Positions 9,530-21,808 of a DNA stretch of 64,000 nucleotides are shown one piece after another. Source of the DNA: Platerodrilus igneus (Eukaryota > Arthropoda > Insecta > Coleoptera > Lycidae). Made by a program: the position numbers and the translations under genes. The stretch covers positions 2,649,001 to 2,713,000 of the forward strand of contig JARFIW010000999.1 of the NCBI GenBank assembly GCA_036346225.1. The letters are read 5' to 3'. The stretch's first letter is position 1; each line of letters opens with the position of its first letter. The notes under the pieces are model-generated. The model was not told the origin of the DNA. It did not search any database and worked only from the letters and a program-made list of their open reading frames with translations.

Positions 9530-10941
9530 TTTTCTAGAATAAGAGACACACTTGGTTCTTTGTTTCGACGTAAGCAATTTGGATTTGCAACTCGTGGTGG
9601 AAGTGAAGCAGTGGCACATTCGGCAAGACTATATATTGAAAATTTAATGTTAACGCAAAAAGTACTTAAAACTCAACCTTAAAAATGCTTTTAACGTGCT
9701 TTATAGAAATGAAATCTTAGTTAGTTTTCAAAATAACCCTAGAGATATATCCTTTTGTTGAATGTTATAAGCATCCCATATTTTTAATGTTTGGAAAAGA
9801 CACGATTCTATTACAAAGAGGTGTACAATAAAGAGACCCCCCTTGGACCAGCTCTATTCAGTCGCGATTCAAGATATGATAAATAAAATTAGTACTGAAT
9901 ATAACACCTGGTATCTTGGTAACGACTCAGTTGGAGGTAACAGTGATTCAATCCGAAATTACATAATAAACGTTATTTTTGCATTCAAAAAGTGGAATTG
10001 GAACTAAATTTTAGCAAATGTGAAATTTTCATGGAACACGAAGACGACATATTTATAAAAGAAATGTTATCAATCGCACCCTATTTAAAATTTGAAAAAG
10101 AAAACCCAAATGATCACTTGTAGGTGCTCCTTTTACAGATAGTGCAATATCGATAGTTTGCAAGATAAATTGAACTGTTTAATTAACATGTGTTCAAATT
10201 TAGCCAATCTATCAGCGCATGTAGCTTTGAAAAATTGAATAGCAGTACCAAAATTGCTATATGTACTTTGATGCTGCCCGTCATGGCATGCTCAAGCAAA
10301 TGTAAAAAATATAAATGACCAGTTACATAAAACCTTGGAACAAATTACTAACAATAAAATACACGACAGCCAGTGGATGCAAGCTTCACGTCCAGGTTCT
10401 AAAGGAGGTTTAGGAGTCTGCCAAACCACAGCTCTTGCTCTTCCTGCATTCCTATCTTCCATACACAGTGTTTCTGATTTAGTAGATTCGATTTTTGTAT
10501 TTTATATTTATCGTTTTCATGTATTGCTAAGGGTGGAATCTAAAATCAGCAGTGCTGAATTCTATCCTTTTTGGTATAAAACCGGTAAAGTGATTTGATT
10601 TGAATGCAAGAAAAATCAACTTATAATACATTATTATTAGAAGGTGAAGGGCTATAGCATAAGAAAACCAACAACTGTTTGGAAAATGATCTAAAAGATT
10701 TGCAGAAGGCATGGGATCAACCACTAGTTGTACTGGTGACTAAACAACTGCTTGAAAATGCTAATAAATTATATGATAAGGCTCATCTCAAAGCAGTTAG
10801 TTGCAAAGAATGTGGTGTTTGGTTAAATGCCTTCCCAGTGGTATGCCTAGGAACATTATTAGGTGATTATTCAATTAGTATCTCTATTGGATTACGTCTA
10901 GGAAATAGTATTTGCTTGGAATGCAAATTCGGTTCAATGGT
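9530..10941 (+). pseudogene. Non-LTR reverse transcriptase remnant, part 1 (QQGDPLGP-type)
   Basis: Plus strand, many stops and frame changes. Recognisable blocks in order are SLFRRKQFGFATRGGSEA (about 9,556), a decayed GVQQGDP-LGPALFS motif (about 9,818, with CAA-TAA and an extra C), NTWYLGNDSVGG (about 9,905; the usual YLDD is changed), then SQWMQASRPGSKGGLG (10,368) with ALALPAFLSSIHSVSDLV. The last block is ECGVWLNAFPVVCLGTLLGD (10,809-10,868), then SICLECKFGSM up to 10,941. This is a distinctive non-LTR RT family known from many invertebrates; its clade name is not assigned here. The frame stops where the Gypsy LTR begins and resumes at 15,676 and 23,961. Confidence 0.8.
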
Positions 10942-11655
10942 TGTAACTAAATATACATTCCTGCCTCGTGAGGGTATCCAATTAACAATAAAATAATAGG
11001 GCATGACCCCTAAATCTAAAGTACCCAAACGTTTCGCAAGCTTGCTACAGTCGGTGATAGGGTGAGGTTCATTAAGCTACAACACACTAAGATATAAATT
11101 TAGATTGTTTTATTAACTGTACAACTAATTAAACCTTAACTTAATGACATATGAGTACAAAATATATACAATATTTGCCGTTATATACAATAGGGCGCCA
11201 CCGTAAGGGAGGGGAAGGCTTACGGACCTTATCTAGGTATTATCACTCGTTGCACTTTGTTCTTGATAATGGGAAAAGATTGTCACAAATACGCATGCAG
11301 AAAATTTTAACATTGCACTACTGTGGAGCTTTATAGTCCCCGAATAGCTAAACACTATATGACTATACAAAATTAATGTCTAAATTCCTTAGGACTAGTC
11401 TTCTTTTTAATGATATAAGAAACAATTTCGGGCTCAAACACTCAAATACAATAATTAATTATATATACAGTATTCTAATAAAGTTACCTACTGTGACCCA
11501 CGCTCTCAGTTAACAAGGGTGTCTCCAACTAACGGAACATGAAACGACCTTTTCATCGGTCAACTATTACTGTAACGGAACTCGTTCAAGTACAACAAAG
11601 ATTATCACTACGGTGGTCCTTTAGTACTATACCCGACCTGAAAATTGTGCAATCA
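10942..11655 (-). repeat. Gypsy 3' LTR, missing its first half
   Basis: Nearly identical over about 714 bp to 14,197-14,908, with only scattered differences (for example CCCCGAATAGC against CCCCGGCTAGC). Similarity stops at about 11,655, and the remaining 760 bp of the LTR (in element orientation its 5' part) are absent. This fits one deletion that also removed the end of pol. Confidence 0.82.
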
Positions 11656-11789
11656 GCTAGGTTTTGTTGCTAAGCTATTGCGTGAGCCCCCAGGCTACCG
11701 TCGAAATAACAATGAAGCGGTGTACCCTGCTGAAGCCTTCCTGTCTGCCTAAATAAGTACACAGGGAATAAAATTTCAACGCGTTCAAC
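11656..11789 (-). other. Deletion-junction segment of the Gypsy element
   Basis: 134 bp between the truncated LTR and the end of the pol frame. It is not homologous to the corresponding LTR part, and no domain is recognised on the minus strand. It is probably leftover internal or filler sequence at the deletion joint. Confidence 0.4.
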
Positions 11790-13204
11790 TTAAGCCCAAC
11801 TCAGAGCTTTAATCTGAACGTCGGTATTTTTACAGAACTTTGTAAATTGTAAATAAAAAACTTTCGAAAAATCAGGACTCATTAAAACAGGAGTCTTTGT
11901 AAGAGCATCTTTAATTCTTTCAAAAGAAATAAGGGCTTCGTCCGTCCATTTAATCGCTTGAGCTTTTCTCTTTCCCTTTAATAAATCATTAATAGGTGCT
12001 ATAATTGTGGCAAAATCCAATACAAAACGCCTATACCAAGAGCACATACCGGTGAAACGTTTTATTTCAGTGGCTGTCTTGGGTTGAGGAAAATTTAAAA
12101 TTGCGTCAATTTTTGCTGGGTTAGTTCGGAGACCGTCTTTATTCACAATATATCCCAGATATTGTAATTCCGGTTTACAAAATTCACATTTTGAAATGTC
12201 AATAGTTAAATTTGCGTTTTTCAACTTCTCATACACTTCGTTCAGAATTCTAATATGCTCCTTAAATGTGCTTGAAATAATAATTATATCATCTAAATAA
12301 ACAAATACAGATTGTGATAATGAAAAATCAGAAATAGAGTCCATGAGCCTCTGTAATGTGCCTGGAGCATTGGCCAAACCCATCGGCATTACGTTGTACT
12401 GAAATAATCCGCGCCTTGGGACAGCAAAGGCTGTTTTTTCCTTGCTTTCGTCACTCAAGGGCAATTGCCAGAAGGCTTTTTTTAAATCGATCGAACTGAG
12501 ATATTTCGCATTACGTAATCTATCAAGAATGTCGTTTACGAACGGAATGGGATACGCGTCTTTTTTTGTAATCGAATTTAATTGTTTAGCGTCAAAACAT
12601 ACACGAAATTCACCTTTTGCTTTTTTCTTTACTAATATCATGGGAAAGTTCCATGGGCTATTGCTTGGGGTAATAATGCCTTGTTCTAGCATTGCATCAA
12701 TTTCTCTATTAGCATGTTTCAGCATCGCCGGAGATAATGGGTAATAACGTTGTTTAATAGGTTCAACGTCTTCCGTTGTAATATGATGTGTAACTTTAGT
12801 TGTACGGCCTAAGGTAGGACGATCCAGAGATTGAAATAAAGAAATAACATTATTTAATTCAAATTTCTGGTCTTCATTTAAATCGGTCATGAATCTAATG
12901 ATATTTAATTTATTCATTTCAGCAGAATGCGCATAGAAAAGTCTACTTTTAATTCAAATAATTGACAAAAATCAACCCCTAACGCTAGGGTACACTCTAT
13001 TGTGTCGGAAACTAAAACATTTAAAGACCAAGTAACCCCGTTTATAGTCAAAGGTAAATTAATTGATCCTAAAATTGATTGTGAAGTGCCATCTGAGGTT
13101 GTTAGTATAGACGTTTTTACATTTTGAATTAATTCTAACTCATATTTATCCATTAAATGCAGACCATGTCTGCCTAAAATAGAAGTATTCGCGCCGGAAT
13201 CCAA
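11790..13204 (-). pseudogene. Gypsy pol: aspartic protease and reverse transcriptase (truncated)
   Basis: The minus-strand segment 13,204-12,914 is a retropepsin-like domain with catalytic MDSGANTSILG and a later LALGVDFC flap/strand region. 12,917-11,790 is the RT. Recognisable motifs are QRYYPLSPAMLKHANREIDA, VKKKAKGEFRVCFDAKQLN, the MPMGLANAPGTLQRLMD block, catalytic FVYLDDIIIIS, and the thumb/connection YLGYIVNKDGLRTNP and GMCSWYRRFV. The two parts are in different frames with a 4-bp overlap, and no intact Gag-Pol fusion is visible. The protein ends in ALSWA just where RNase H would begin (expected D-A-S motif missing); integrase is absent. The RT itself has no stop, consistent with recent insertion. 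Confidence 0.88.
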
Positions 13205-13421
13205 TAGTGCTGTATAAGTTTCATTAAATATATCGACACTAATATAAGGTCTTGTATCACCTTTTACTTTATAAAAATTTGAAAAACCTTTGATGATTTA
13301 ACAAATTTTTTAACTTTTACTAGCCATTCCGGCCACGTCTTTTTGTCAGTAGCAATAATATCAAGCAAAGAAAAGCAACGGCTGACTACGCGCTTCCCCG
13401 TCCTTAGTTTTTTGAATTATT

Positions 13422-14037
13422 TGAGCAGTTTGGACAATTTGTGGACGTAACTTCCAGCTGCCCACAAGAATAACAAAATGTTCTGCGTTTCTCAGAACAA
13501 GTATGAAACGAGTGACCTAATCTTTCGCAGTTAAAACAAATAGTCGAAGCTTTTGCAGTGTTTTTAAAAGAATTCGAAACGCCGGACCGTGATAAATTAT
13601 TATTAGAAAATTAACTCTGTCGAACTTTGTGTTCTAAGGTGTAATGCACTTAGAATGCAGTTCTTTGTGCACATCTAAAAATCAATATCGAAACTGACAT
13701 AATTTAGTCTCTTTGTTACATGCGTTAGTCTCGTGTTAAGTTTAATATAATCCTTCCTTTTAGGAAGAATGGTAAAAGAAGCCAAAATGTTTTCTAATTC
13801 AGAAATCTTTAGTTTCAGTAATTCAATTTCGTCCTTTTGAACGAGTTCAATTTTTTCATACTTAGAAAAAACATTAACGTCGACTTTCTCTAAAATGAGC
13901 TTTGACCGCAATAATTTACGTTTTTCTACTACCGTTAAATTTGTTGGTTCTACGTTTCTAATTAATAGTTCGTGACTGAGTTCGTCGCTTCGTAATGCTT
14001 CCACTAAGTACATGATTAAATAACATGTAAATGTCAA
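13422..14037 (-). pseudogene. Gypsy gag remnant with two zinc knuckles
   Basis: Minus strand 14,037-13,675 encodes a 120-residue helical segment (VVEKRKLLRSKLILEKVDV; then EIELLKLKISELENIL, a probable coiled coil). Between about 13,545 and 13,422, two Cys/His knuckle-like motifs follow in another frame: CFNCERLGHSFHTC and CYSCGQLEVTSTNCPNC. This is the usual order of a Gypsy Gag (helical matrix/capsid part, then nucleic-acid-binding knuckles). Frame changes between the parts make it non-functional as it stands. Confidence 0.7.
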
Positions 14038-14196
14038 AAATAGCGAAACCCGTTCCTAAACCACCAATATTCAACTGTTAATTCTGACTGACTGCTTATA
14101 AATAATTAACTAGTACAATAGAAATAAAACAATCTAAAAACGTCAGTGTGTTGTTGTTTACTAGATTTAAAATTATAACCAACATTGATGCACCAG

Positions 14197-15671
14197 TGTA
14201 ACTAAATATACATTCTTGCCTCGTGAGGGTATCCAATTAACAATAAAATAATAGGGCATGACCCCTAAATCTAAAGTACCCAAACGTTTCGCAAGCTTGC
14301 TACAGTCGGTGATAGGGTGAGGTTCATTAAGCTACAACACACTAAGATATAAATTTAGATTGTTTTATTAACTGTACAACTAATTAAACCTTAACTTAAT
14401 GACATATGAGTACAAAATATATACAATATTTGCCGTTATATACAATAGGGCGCCACCGTAAGGGAGGGGAAGGCTTACGGACCTTATCTAGGTATTATCA
14501 CTCGTTGCACTTTGTTCTTGATAATGGGAAAAGATTGTCACAAATACGCATGCAGAAAATTTTAACATTGCACTACTGTGGAGCTTTATAGTCCCCGGCT
14601 AGCTAAACACTATATGACTATACAAAATTAATGTCTAAATTCCTTAGGACTAGTCTTCTTTTTAATGATATAAGAAACAATTTCGGGCTCAAACACTCAA
14701 ATACAATAATTAATTATATATACAGTATTCTAATAAAGTTACCTACTGTGACCCACGCTCTCAGTTAACAAGGGTGTCTCCAACTAACGGAACATGAAAC
14801 GACCTTTTCACCGGTCAACTATTACTGTAACGGAACTCGTTCAAGTACAACAAAGATTATCACTACGGGGGTCCTTTACTACTATACCCGACCTGAAAAT
14901 TGCATAATCAGGTAGATTTAGTCGGCACAATTTAGTTAAACAATTACGGATACATAATTCATAACACAACCCTTGAGTTCATTATTTAAAAAAATACCAT
15001 ACACTCTGTTTTAGTAACTGGGAAAGTACTTACTCAGAATAAAATAAAAAAACACACATCACTTTACTTTCAGAAGTACAGAAATAAACCCTGTATGTCG
15101 GAAGTATCGAAATAAAAAAGCCCCTTCCATCCCACGCTGAACTCCTTATATACCTTTAAGTTAATTGAAAAATACCCAGTCCAGTTTAGCTCTCATAATC
15201 GAAAAGGTTAAGCCTGTCATAAATCTTAAAAGTTACTTAAACTAACAATTGCTTTAGGATAACCAAAATCTCCCTCACAAGAAAACTCCGAAACTATAAT
15301 TTTAGTCAAGTACCCAAACTAATTGAAAATTATTCAGACAACTCGGGCTGCTTTATACATAACTAGGGTCTTAGCTACTTGATTGACATCTATTAGTAGA
15401 TACTACTAATCTGACACGTTAAGTGCCTTCCAAGTAGAGCTTCGTACCTTGGGAATGTTAATTAAATCTTTGGATTATATTTTCCAAGAACCCTGCTCTG
15501 GCTACTTGGGAACGGAGCTTTTGATGCCGTTTAAAATCACAAAAATATTTATGTTACAAAACCGTTATCCTAATAATTGGGACGCAAAAATTAAACTAGA
15601 AAATAAACCAATTTGAGAAATAATAGAGAGTTATTTTTACATAACCGACTGTACTAAAACAGTATGTTACA
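14197..15671 (-). repeat. Gypsy 5' LTR, full length
   Basis: 1,475 bp with short inverted termini TGTAAC...GTTACA. The part 14,197-14,908 is shared with the left LTR. In element orientation the LTR ends at 14,197 and is followed by CTGGTGCATCAATG, the place for a primer-binding site, but I cannot assign a tRNA. Confidence 0.75.
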
Positions 15672-15701
15672 TAGTTACCGAAAAAGGAATGCACGAATTA
15701 A
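15672..15701 (+). pseudogene. Non-LTR RT remnant, part 2 (26 bp plus TTAA)
   Basis: The short bridge between the Gypsy right end and the piggyBac left end encodes T-E-K-G-M-H-E in the same frame as part 1 and leads into TTAA (15,698-15,701). It is the conserved G-x-H-G-L-S-C region of this RT family, split by the piggyBac at the Leu codon. Confidence 0.8.
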
Positions 15702-15839
15702 CCCTCTATTGCATTTTGTTGCATTAATGATACATACCATTCGTTGCTTAAGCCTTACCATAACATATAATTTAACACTTTTCCTTTTTGGAGCGGATAA
15801 CCAGGTTATATTTCATTTCCTTATAAATGGTAATCATGT

Positions 15840-16054
15840 AAACATGTTAGAGTTCTTTAACAACCATCAGGTTGCTAATATCTATGGTGCCAGGTGGATA
15901 GGAAAAAGGTATAGGATAGATATATAGGATATAGGAAGACCTAGACCAAGCTATATTAGTCAAATTATTAGAAATTTAGGTTGTGAAGGGTATGTAGAGC
16001 TTTTTAGATTAGCACAGAATAGAAAAGAAGTTAGAGCTGCATCAAACCGACCTT
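15840..16054 (+). pseudogene. 3' fragment of another LINE RT
   Basis: Plus strand reads NIYGARWIGKRYRI, then GRPRPSYISQIIRNLGCEGY, then ELFRLAQNRKEVRAASNRP. This is the typical C-terminal tail of LINE RTs of the RTE/R4-like type, related to but distinct from the RTE-like copies in this window. It resumes for a short distance after the I-clade LINE at 21,293. It is 5'-truncated and lies inside the piggyBac. Confidence 0.7.
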
Positions 16055-16168
16055 TTTTTTTTTTTTTTTTTAATTTCACTTTTATCCGCTTCCACCTTTA
16101 CAGTTATTAGCGGAGGTTGGAGGTATTATTTATAATCTATGGTACAAATATGTTATCTTTTATATAAT

Positions 16169-19100
16169 TTATATACGATGTAGGATTTCTATGTCTTTAA
16201 GATAGTTCAGCAGTGGTTCAATATTGGGTGTGTCTCTCAGGATAGTTTGTACATCTTGTTGTATGTTGTATTTGAGCCTTTTTTGTTGATATTTTTCACA
16301 ATTCGTTAGGATATGCTCTACTGTTAGGTTTGTTTTACATTGTTCACATACAGGTTGAGCTTCTTTTGTCATCAAGTAGTTGTGTGTATATGCAGTGTGT
16401 CCTATTCTTAATCTTGTTAATACTATTTGTTGTTTTCTTGATTTTGGGATGTGTGCATACGGTTCGGTTTTGGTTTTATTTGTCTAAGCTTGTTATTTTG
16501 GGTGTTCTTCCAGGTTTCTTCCCATTTTTGTCTATTTTGCTTGAGATAATTGCATAGATGTCTGTTATTGGAGTTTTGAGTTGGGTGTTGGTATTAGTTA
16601 TTCGTTGTTTAGCCAGTTTATCTACTGCTTCATTTCCTTGGATTCCAACGTGGGCTGGAGACCAAATCAGTATTATTTCAGTTCGGTTTCTTCTGTTGTT
16701 TTGTGTAGAGCATCATGTATGTTGTTCGTTATTGGATCTGTTGTGTACCATTTTCGAGTGATTTAATAGTGATTAAAGAGTCTGTGCATATTGCATATTT
16801 GGTGTGTGTTGGGTTTGATGTTATATCTTGGATGGCTGTTAAAATTGCTACTTTTTCTGCTGTATAGCTGCTGCTATATGGATGTAGTGTTATTTGGATT
16901 TGTTGATCTTGTCTGAGTACAGCTGCAGTTACTTGTTGGTAGTTTTTCGACCCATCTGTGTAGATAAATTCATGTCTCTTGTGTTGTTCCTTTAGTTCTT
17001 TAAATCGTTGATGATACTGAGCTTTGCTTGTATGTTTTTGAATAATTTAATAGTGATACATTTGTCGTTATATGTTTTCTAGTCCATGGTGGGAATATAG
17101 GTAAATATTGTGGAAGGATTTCAGGTAGGGATAGTTTTATTTGTTTCATTATGTTTTTATGTGTACGGCTGTTGGAGTACTGGTATCTAATCTTGTGTTA
17201 CATGATTTAATTTTAAAGATGTCCTGGTTTGCTTCTATTTTCTGGTTTGATGCTAGTTTTGCAATATATTTTAGGTTCAATTTATTTCTTCTTATCCATA
17301 AAGGTGGTATATTTGCTATGCATTGTAGACTATTGACTGGGCTTGTTCTGTAGGCACCTGTTGCTAATCTGAGAGCTGTGTTTTGAATGGTGTCTAATTG
17401 GTTTATATTAGAAGGTTTGGCTGTGCTGTATGTGATACAACTGTAATCAAGTCTTGATCTGATGGTAGTTGTGTATATCTTTAATAGCTGTTTTGTGTGC
17501 GCTCCCAATCTGTATTCGAGAGCATTTTTAAGATATTGATCTTTTGTTGCAGTCCTTTTTAATTCTGTTATGTGCTTTCTCCATGTTAATTTTTATCAAA
17601 GTAGATGCCTAAAAATTTGATGTTATCTGTATATTCTATTTGGGATTTGTTTATTAGAAGTTTTGGATCCATATGTTGTTTTCTTTTCTGCAAAATGTAT
17701 TGCTTTTGTTTTGTGGATGAGAATGTGAAACCTATTTCTTTTGCCCATTTTTCTATTTCGGTTATGTTTTGTTGTAGATTTGTTTGTATTGTGTTGATGT
17801 TTTGCCTTTGTGGTATAATACTATGTCGTCAGCAAAAGCAGTATTTGTGTTGGTTTCTTCACAATTTTGTTATTTTGTTTATTATTAACAGAAATAGTGT
17901 GGGGCTAAGTACTTCCTTGTGGAACTCCATTTTCTTGCTTTCTTGGTTCTGATAAGCATCCATTTGTTTTGACTTGGAAAGAACGGTTTTCCAGGAAGTT
18001 TTTATGTAGTGTAGTATTTTTCCTTGTATGTTATGTTCTATTAGTGTTTGTATTATCGCATATTTCCAAGTGGTGTCATATGCCTTATGTAAGTCTAAGA
18101 ATATTGCTACTAGATGTTGTTTAAGTTCGAACGCTTTTTCTATTTCTATTTTTAGTTTAAGTGTTTGATCTGTTGTTGTTCTGCCTGTCCTAAAACCTGC
18201 TTGGGTATTGCTTAATATGTCATTATTTTCTATATACCACATTAGCCTTTTATTTACCATTTTTGCATTATTTTGATAATACATTTGACAGTGCTATAGG
18301 TCGATAATTTGCTGGGTTTGTCTTATCTTTTGATGGTTTTAATATTGGTATTGTAATGACTTTGTTCCATTCTATAGGGTATACATTGTTGTTCCATATG
18401 AAGTTATATATGTCTAGTAGGTGTTTCTTATTTTTATCTGGTAGGTGTTTGATCATTTCTGGAATTATTTGGTCTGGCCCTGAACTTTTTGTTTTTGTTG
18501 TGAAATGCTGTTTTCTAGTTCGTCCATTGTAAAGGATTTGTTTAATGGGTTGTTTTGTTCTTCAATTTTGATAATTTGATTGTCTTCTGTATTTGTTTTT
18601 ATTGTATTGAAGTCTTTATTATAATTTGAATTGCTAGATATTTTGGCAAATTCGTCTGCTATTTTTCTGCTATTTCTTGGGGGTCTAAAATAATTTTGGT
18701 GGTTCCTATTAATATTACATCTGTTGCACGTGGAATGTTATTTATCCCTTAATTGCTTTTATTTTGTTCCAAATTTGGTTATCAGGCGTATCACAGGTTA
18801 TGGAGGAAACATAGTTTTCCCATGCTTTTTCTTGCTCTGTTTTATTGTACGTCTGCTAATAGCTTTTGTTCTTTTAAGTTCTATTTGGTTTTCTATGTTT
18901 TGTTTTTCCGATATTTGTATAGCGCTCTTTTATTGTCTTTGCTTGCTTTTCGCATTCCTTATTCCACCATGGTACTGTTTTTATTGTTTCTATTGGATAA
19001 CGTGAATGTTTGTTTGGCTGTTTTTATTATGTCTTGGCTAAAAGATTCTATGATTTCGTTTATGTTTTGGTTTATGCTGGAATATTGTTTGTTTTTGGTA

Positions 19101-19888
19101 TTGTTGGTTAGCAATGTTTGGAATTGGGGCCACTTATTCTCTTCTATTCTCCATTTTGAGTATGATGTATGGGGTTTGAGGTTTGTATGACTTTCTTGTG
19201 AGCTAATAAGTATAGGAAAATGGTCACTACCATATAGATTTTGAATTACTTTCCATTCTAGATTTGGTGTAATTTTTGGGTCACAAATCGTTAGGTCTAT
19301 ATTTGAAAATGTACCTGATTTTGAGCAAAAATGTGTTGATGAGTTGTCATTTAGTATGATGAAATTGTTTTCATTTATTATTTTCTCTATCATTCTTCCT
19401 CTTTTGTCAGTTTGTTGGGAACCCCATATTATATTGTGCCCGTTTATGTCACCTAGTATAATGATCGGAGGGGGTAACTGTTTTAATAAATGTTCAATGG
19501 ACTCTTGATTGCAGTTTGGTTGTGGTGGTAGATATATATTACATAAGGTTACTTTTGTTTTATTTGGTGTCAAGATTCTTATAGCTATTGCTTCTAAGTT
19601 TGTTGTTAGGGGTATTTCCTCTATATGTTTTTTGTTGTTTACTAGAATTGCCACCCCTCCGCTAGCTATATGTGTGTTTAGTCTGTCCTTGCGATATTGT
19701 ATAAAATTGTATGTATTTATGTTTTGGTGTTCTTTGAAGTGTGTTTCTTGTAAGCATATGTAATGAGGTTGTGTTTCTTCAATTAATTTTTGGAATTCAG
19801 CTTTATGGGATTGAAGTCCATTACAATTCCATTGGATGATGTTCATATTATTGATTATCGACTGAGGAATCAGACATTTCTGACTCAA
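16169..19888 (-). pseudogene. I-clade LINE ORF2: endonuclease, RT, RNase H
   Basis: Minus strand 19,888-18,959 is an uninterrupted APE-type endonuclease: NIIQWNCNGLQSHKAEFQ, then CLQETHF, IILGDINGHNIIWGS and GSDHFPILI. The RT lies at about 18,456-17,149 (ILKPSKDKTNPANYRPIALS; FRTGRTTTDQ; TAFADDIVLY at about 17,840, active site intact; SRLDYSCITY). RNase H follows at about 17,000-16,780 (DGSK, AEKVAIL, CTDS). The C-terminus at 16,375-16,169 has CEQCKTNLTVEHILTNCEKY, the usual terminal Cys/His motif. Frame changes occur at about 18,270, 17,860, 17,510 and within RNase H. The endonuclease half being fully open suggests a fairly young insertion. Confidence 0.85.
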
Positions 19889-20419
19889 TTTGTTGTTCCT
19901 CCATTGTTTTAGTTATTCTTGTTATTGTTGTTTTAATTTTTTTGTCATCAGTATTGTTTTGGATTTCATGCATCATTTGTATGAGTTGGTTTGTATCTTT
20001 GGTATAGTTTTTACTTAATTGTAGTATTTTTGTGTTCGATCGTGTTTTCTAGAAAGTCCTGAAATTCGTCGAATGAGATAATGTATTTGGCTGGATCACT
20101 TTCTATGATTTCCTTTATTGTATTGTGTTTTGGGGATTCAGTTTGTTCCAAGTTCTTCTTTTTAATTGTAGGATCCTTTTTTGTTTTTGTTTGTCCGTTT
20201 GGTTTGTGATAAATTCGACAGGGTTGATTCTTGGTTGGTTTCTTGTTTTTCTTTTGTGTTGCTTCTCTTATTTGATGTTCAATGTCAGTTACATTTAGTT
20301 CTTCTGTAGGTGTACTGTCAGATGACTGATTTGGTCTTTTATTTCTTATTGTTTCATTTAGATTTGTTATTTGTTCAGGTTGTTTTGTTTCACTCTGTAT
20401 ATTGTGTTCCTCGCAGCTT

Positions 20420-21102
20420 AAGGTTGAATGGCGGTTTGTTTACATGTATAGCAGTATGTTTCTGTAGATAAAAATAGTCTGTAGGGGTTTCTTCAAATAA
20501 TACTATTATTTATTCTGGGATGTTTAAATTTGCAGTTTGTTTAACATAGATTTGTCTACGAAAGCTAAGTATGTGCTTAAATTTTATATCTGATAAAGCA
20601 GCTTTTATAAATGACATCTTGCCTGTTAAAGTTATATTTAGCTTAATAAGTGAGTCTTCTATTATATTGTGTGGTATAGATGGGCTAACATTTGAAATAA
20701 CCACCCTTATGGTCGGCGTAAGTAATTTACGAATTTCCACTTCTGTGTTATTTACTGTTATATTAGGATAGTTGTTTACAAACTGGTCAGCATCTTCTTT
20801 TGTATTTAAATAAATACAGATCCGGTTATTTGCTATTCTTGATGCAAAGATTATATTTTAGGATCTATTATTTCCGTGATTGCATTTAAATAATCTTCTA
20901 ACTTCGTGTTTGGCAATGAATTTAATATAATAGCATTTTCTTTTGACGGGAAACTGCTTGCAGATGTTTGTTTATTTGGTGCATTGCTTTTTACTGCATT
21001 CGAATATGTCCCTTCTTTTATTGTCTGATGGGTGAGTGGGTTTTTTGTTTGGCTGGTTGAATGATTTATGGTTGAGGGTGTTATTGTTTGTAAAGGATAC
21101 AT
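20420..21102 (-). pseudogene. I-clade LINE ORF1 (gag-like)
   Basis: Minus strand: 21,102-20,851 encodes a Ser/Thr/Pro/Asn-rich N-terminus ending ENAIILNSLPNTKLEDYLNA. 20,740-20,510 continues with an RRM-like segment (TIRVVISNVSPSIPHNIIED... LSFRRQIYV). At about 20,450 a zinc-knuckle start CYTCKQT is seen. Frame breaks separate the parts. It probably encoded the RNA-binding ORF1 protein of the LINE particle. Confidence 0.65.
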
Positions 21103-21808
21103 TTCAGGTAGTTTTGGTAAATGGTTTGGGTTAGGTTTATTTAATATAGCTGTAATAAAAGGAAGAGGAATGTTTAGAAAACAATACCTGTTTTGGTTTT
21201 ATCACTTATTATTTCCGAGGTCGTATTTTATCTCAAGGAATTCACATAGAACTGTACTGTTGAACATACGGTCGCGGAATGAAACCGACCTTAAATAAGG
21301 TCGAAAACAACATGATGAACCATTAACAGCACATATAAACACAGTAAACGTCGCTTCAAAACCATTATTACACACTGTTGCAACAAAGATACAGATGACT
21401 AGCCAATTAAGGAAATAGTTTTCTACCATATACAGCAGTGTTTCGTAAGCGGTGTTCGTTCCTTGTTACATCAAGAGTGCACAGTTAGGCTTAGATGCTC
21501 TATCATTTTCAATTAATTTTGAAATAAAAGCATTTAGTTTTTGGAAACAAATAAATATTTTGCGTAATAATAGGTAAGTGCGTTCTAAAATTCTGTCTCA
21601 AATATATTTTAAAAATACATGTAAAAACCTCGTAAAATAGCATGCAAGTGAGGTAATAAATTGCATCATACTTTGGCATTGAAATTAGCCTACAGCGCAA
21701 TACAAGCTTGTGTTTTGGAGTGTTTATATTTACCTATTTTTGGTATTTGGGATTTATTATTTGCTCCAATATATCTGTACTAATTTTCATCTTATGTTCT
21801 AGAAGAAT

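Larger units (their letters stand above)
10942..15671 (-). mobile_element. Gypsy-type LTR retrotransposon with unequal LTRs
   Basis: Plus-strand boundaries are TGTAAC (10,942) and GTTACA (15,671). The flanking tetranucleotides are TGGT (10,938-10,941) and TAGT (15,672-15,675), a likely target duplication with one change. Joining the flanks restores the host RT reading frame (codons ...GSM-V-TEKGM...), which fixes the boundaries. The element reads on the minus strand: right LTR, gag, protease, RT, then a deletion, then the left LTR remnant. The pol frame ends inside the RNase H start, and integrase is missing. Confidence 0.82.
16055..21281 (-). mobile_element. I-clade-like LINE, about 5.2 kb, with poly(A) and target duplication
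   Basis: The plus-strand T-run at 16,053-16,071 is the poly(A) tail of a minus-strand element. AAACCGACCTT flanks it at 16,044-16,054 and 21,282-21,292 (11-bp target duplication, partly shared with the tail). It carries an ORF1 with a zinc knuckle and an ORF2 with endonuclease, RT, RNase H and a terminal CCHC-like region, the organisation of the I group. Several frame changes are present. Confidence 0.85.

Noticed and set aside
18724..19190. Plus-strand hydrophobic frames suggesting membrane proteins
   Set aside because: Antisense of the I-clade LINE ORF2; T-rich complementary strand produces Phe/Leu-rich translation.
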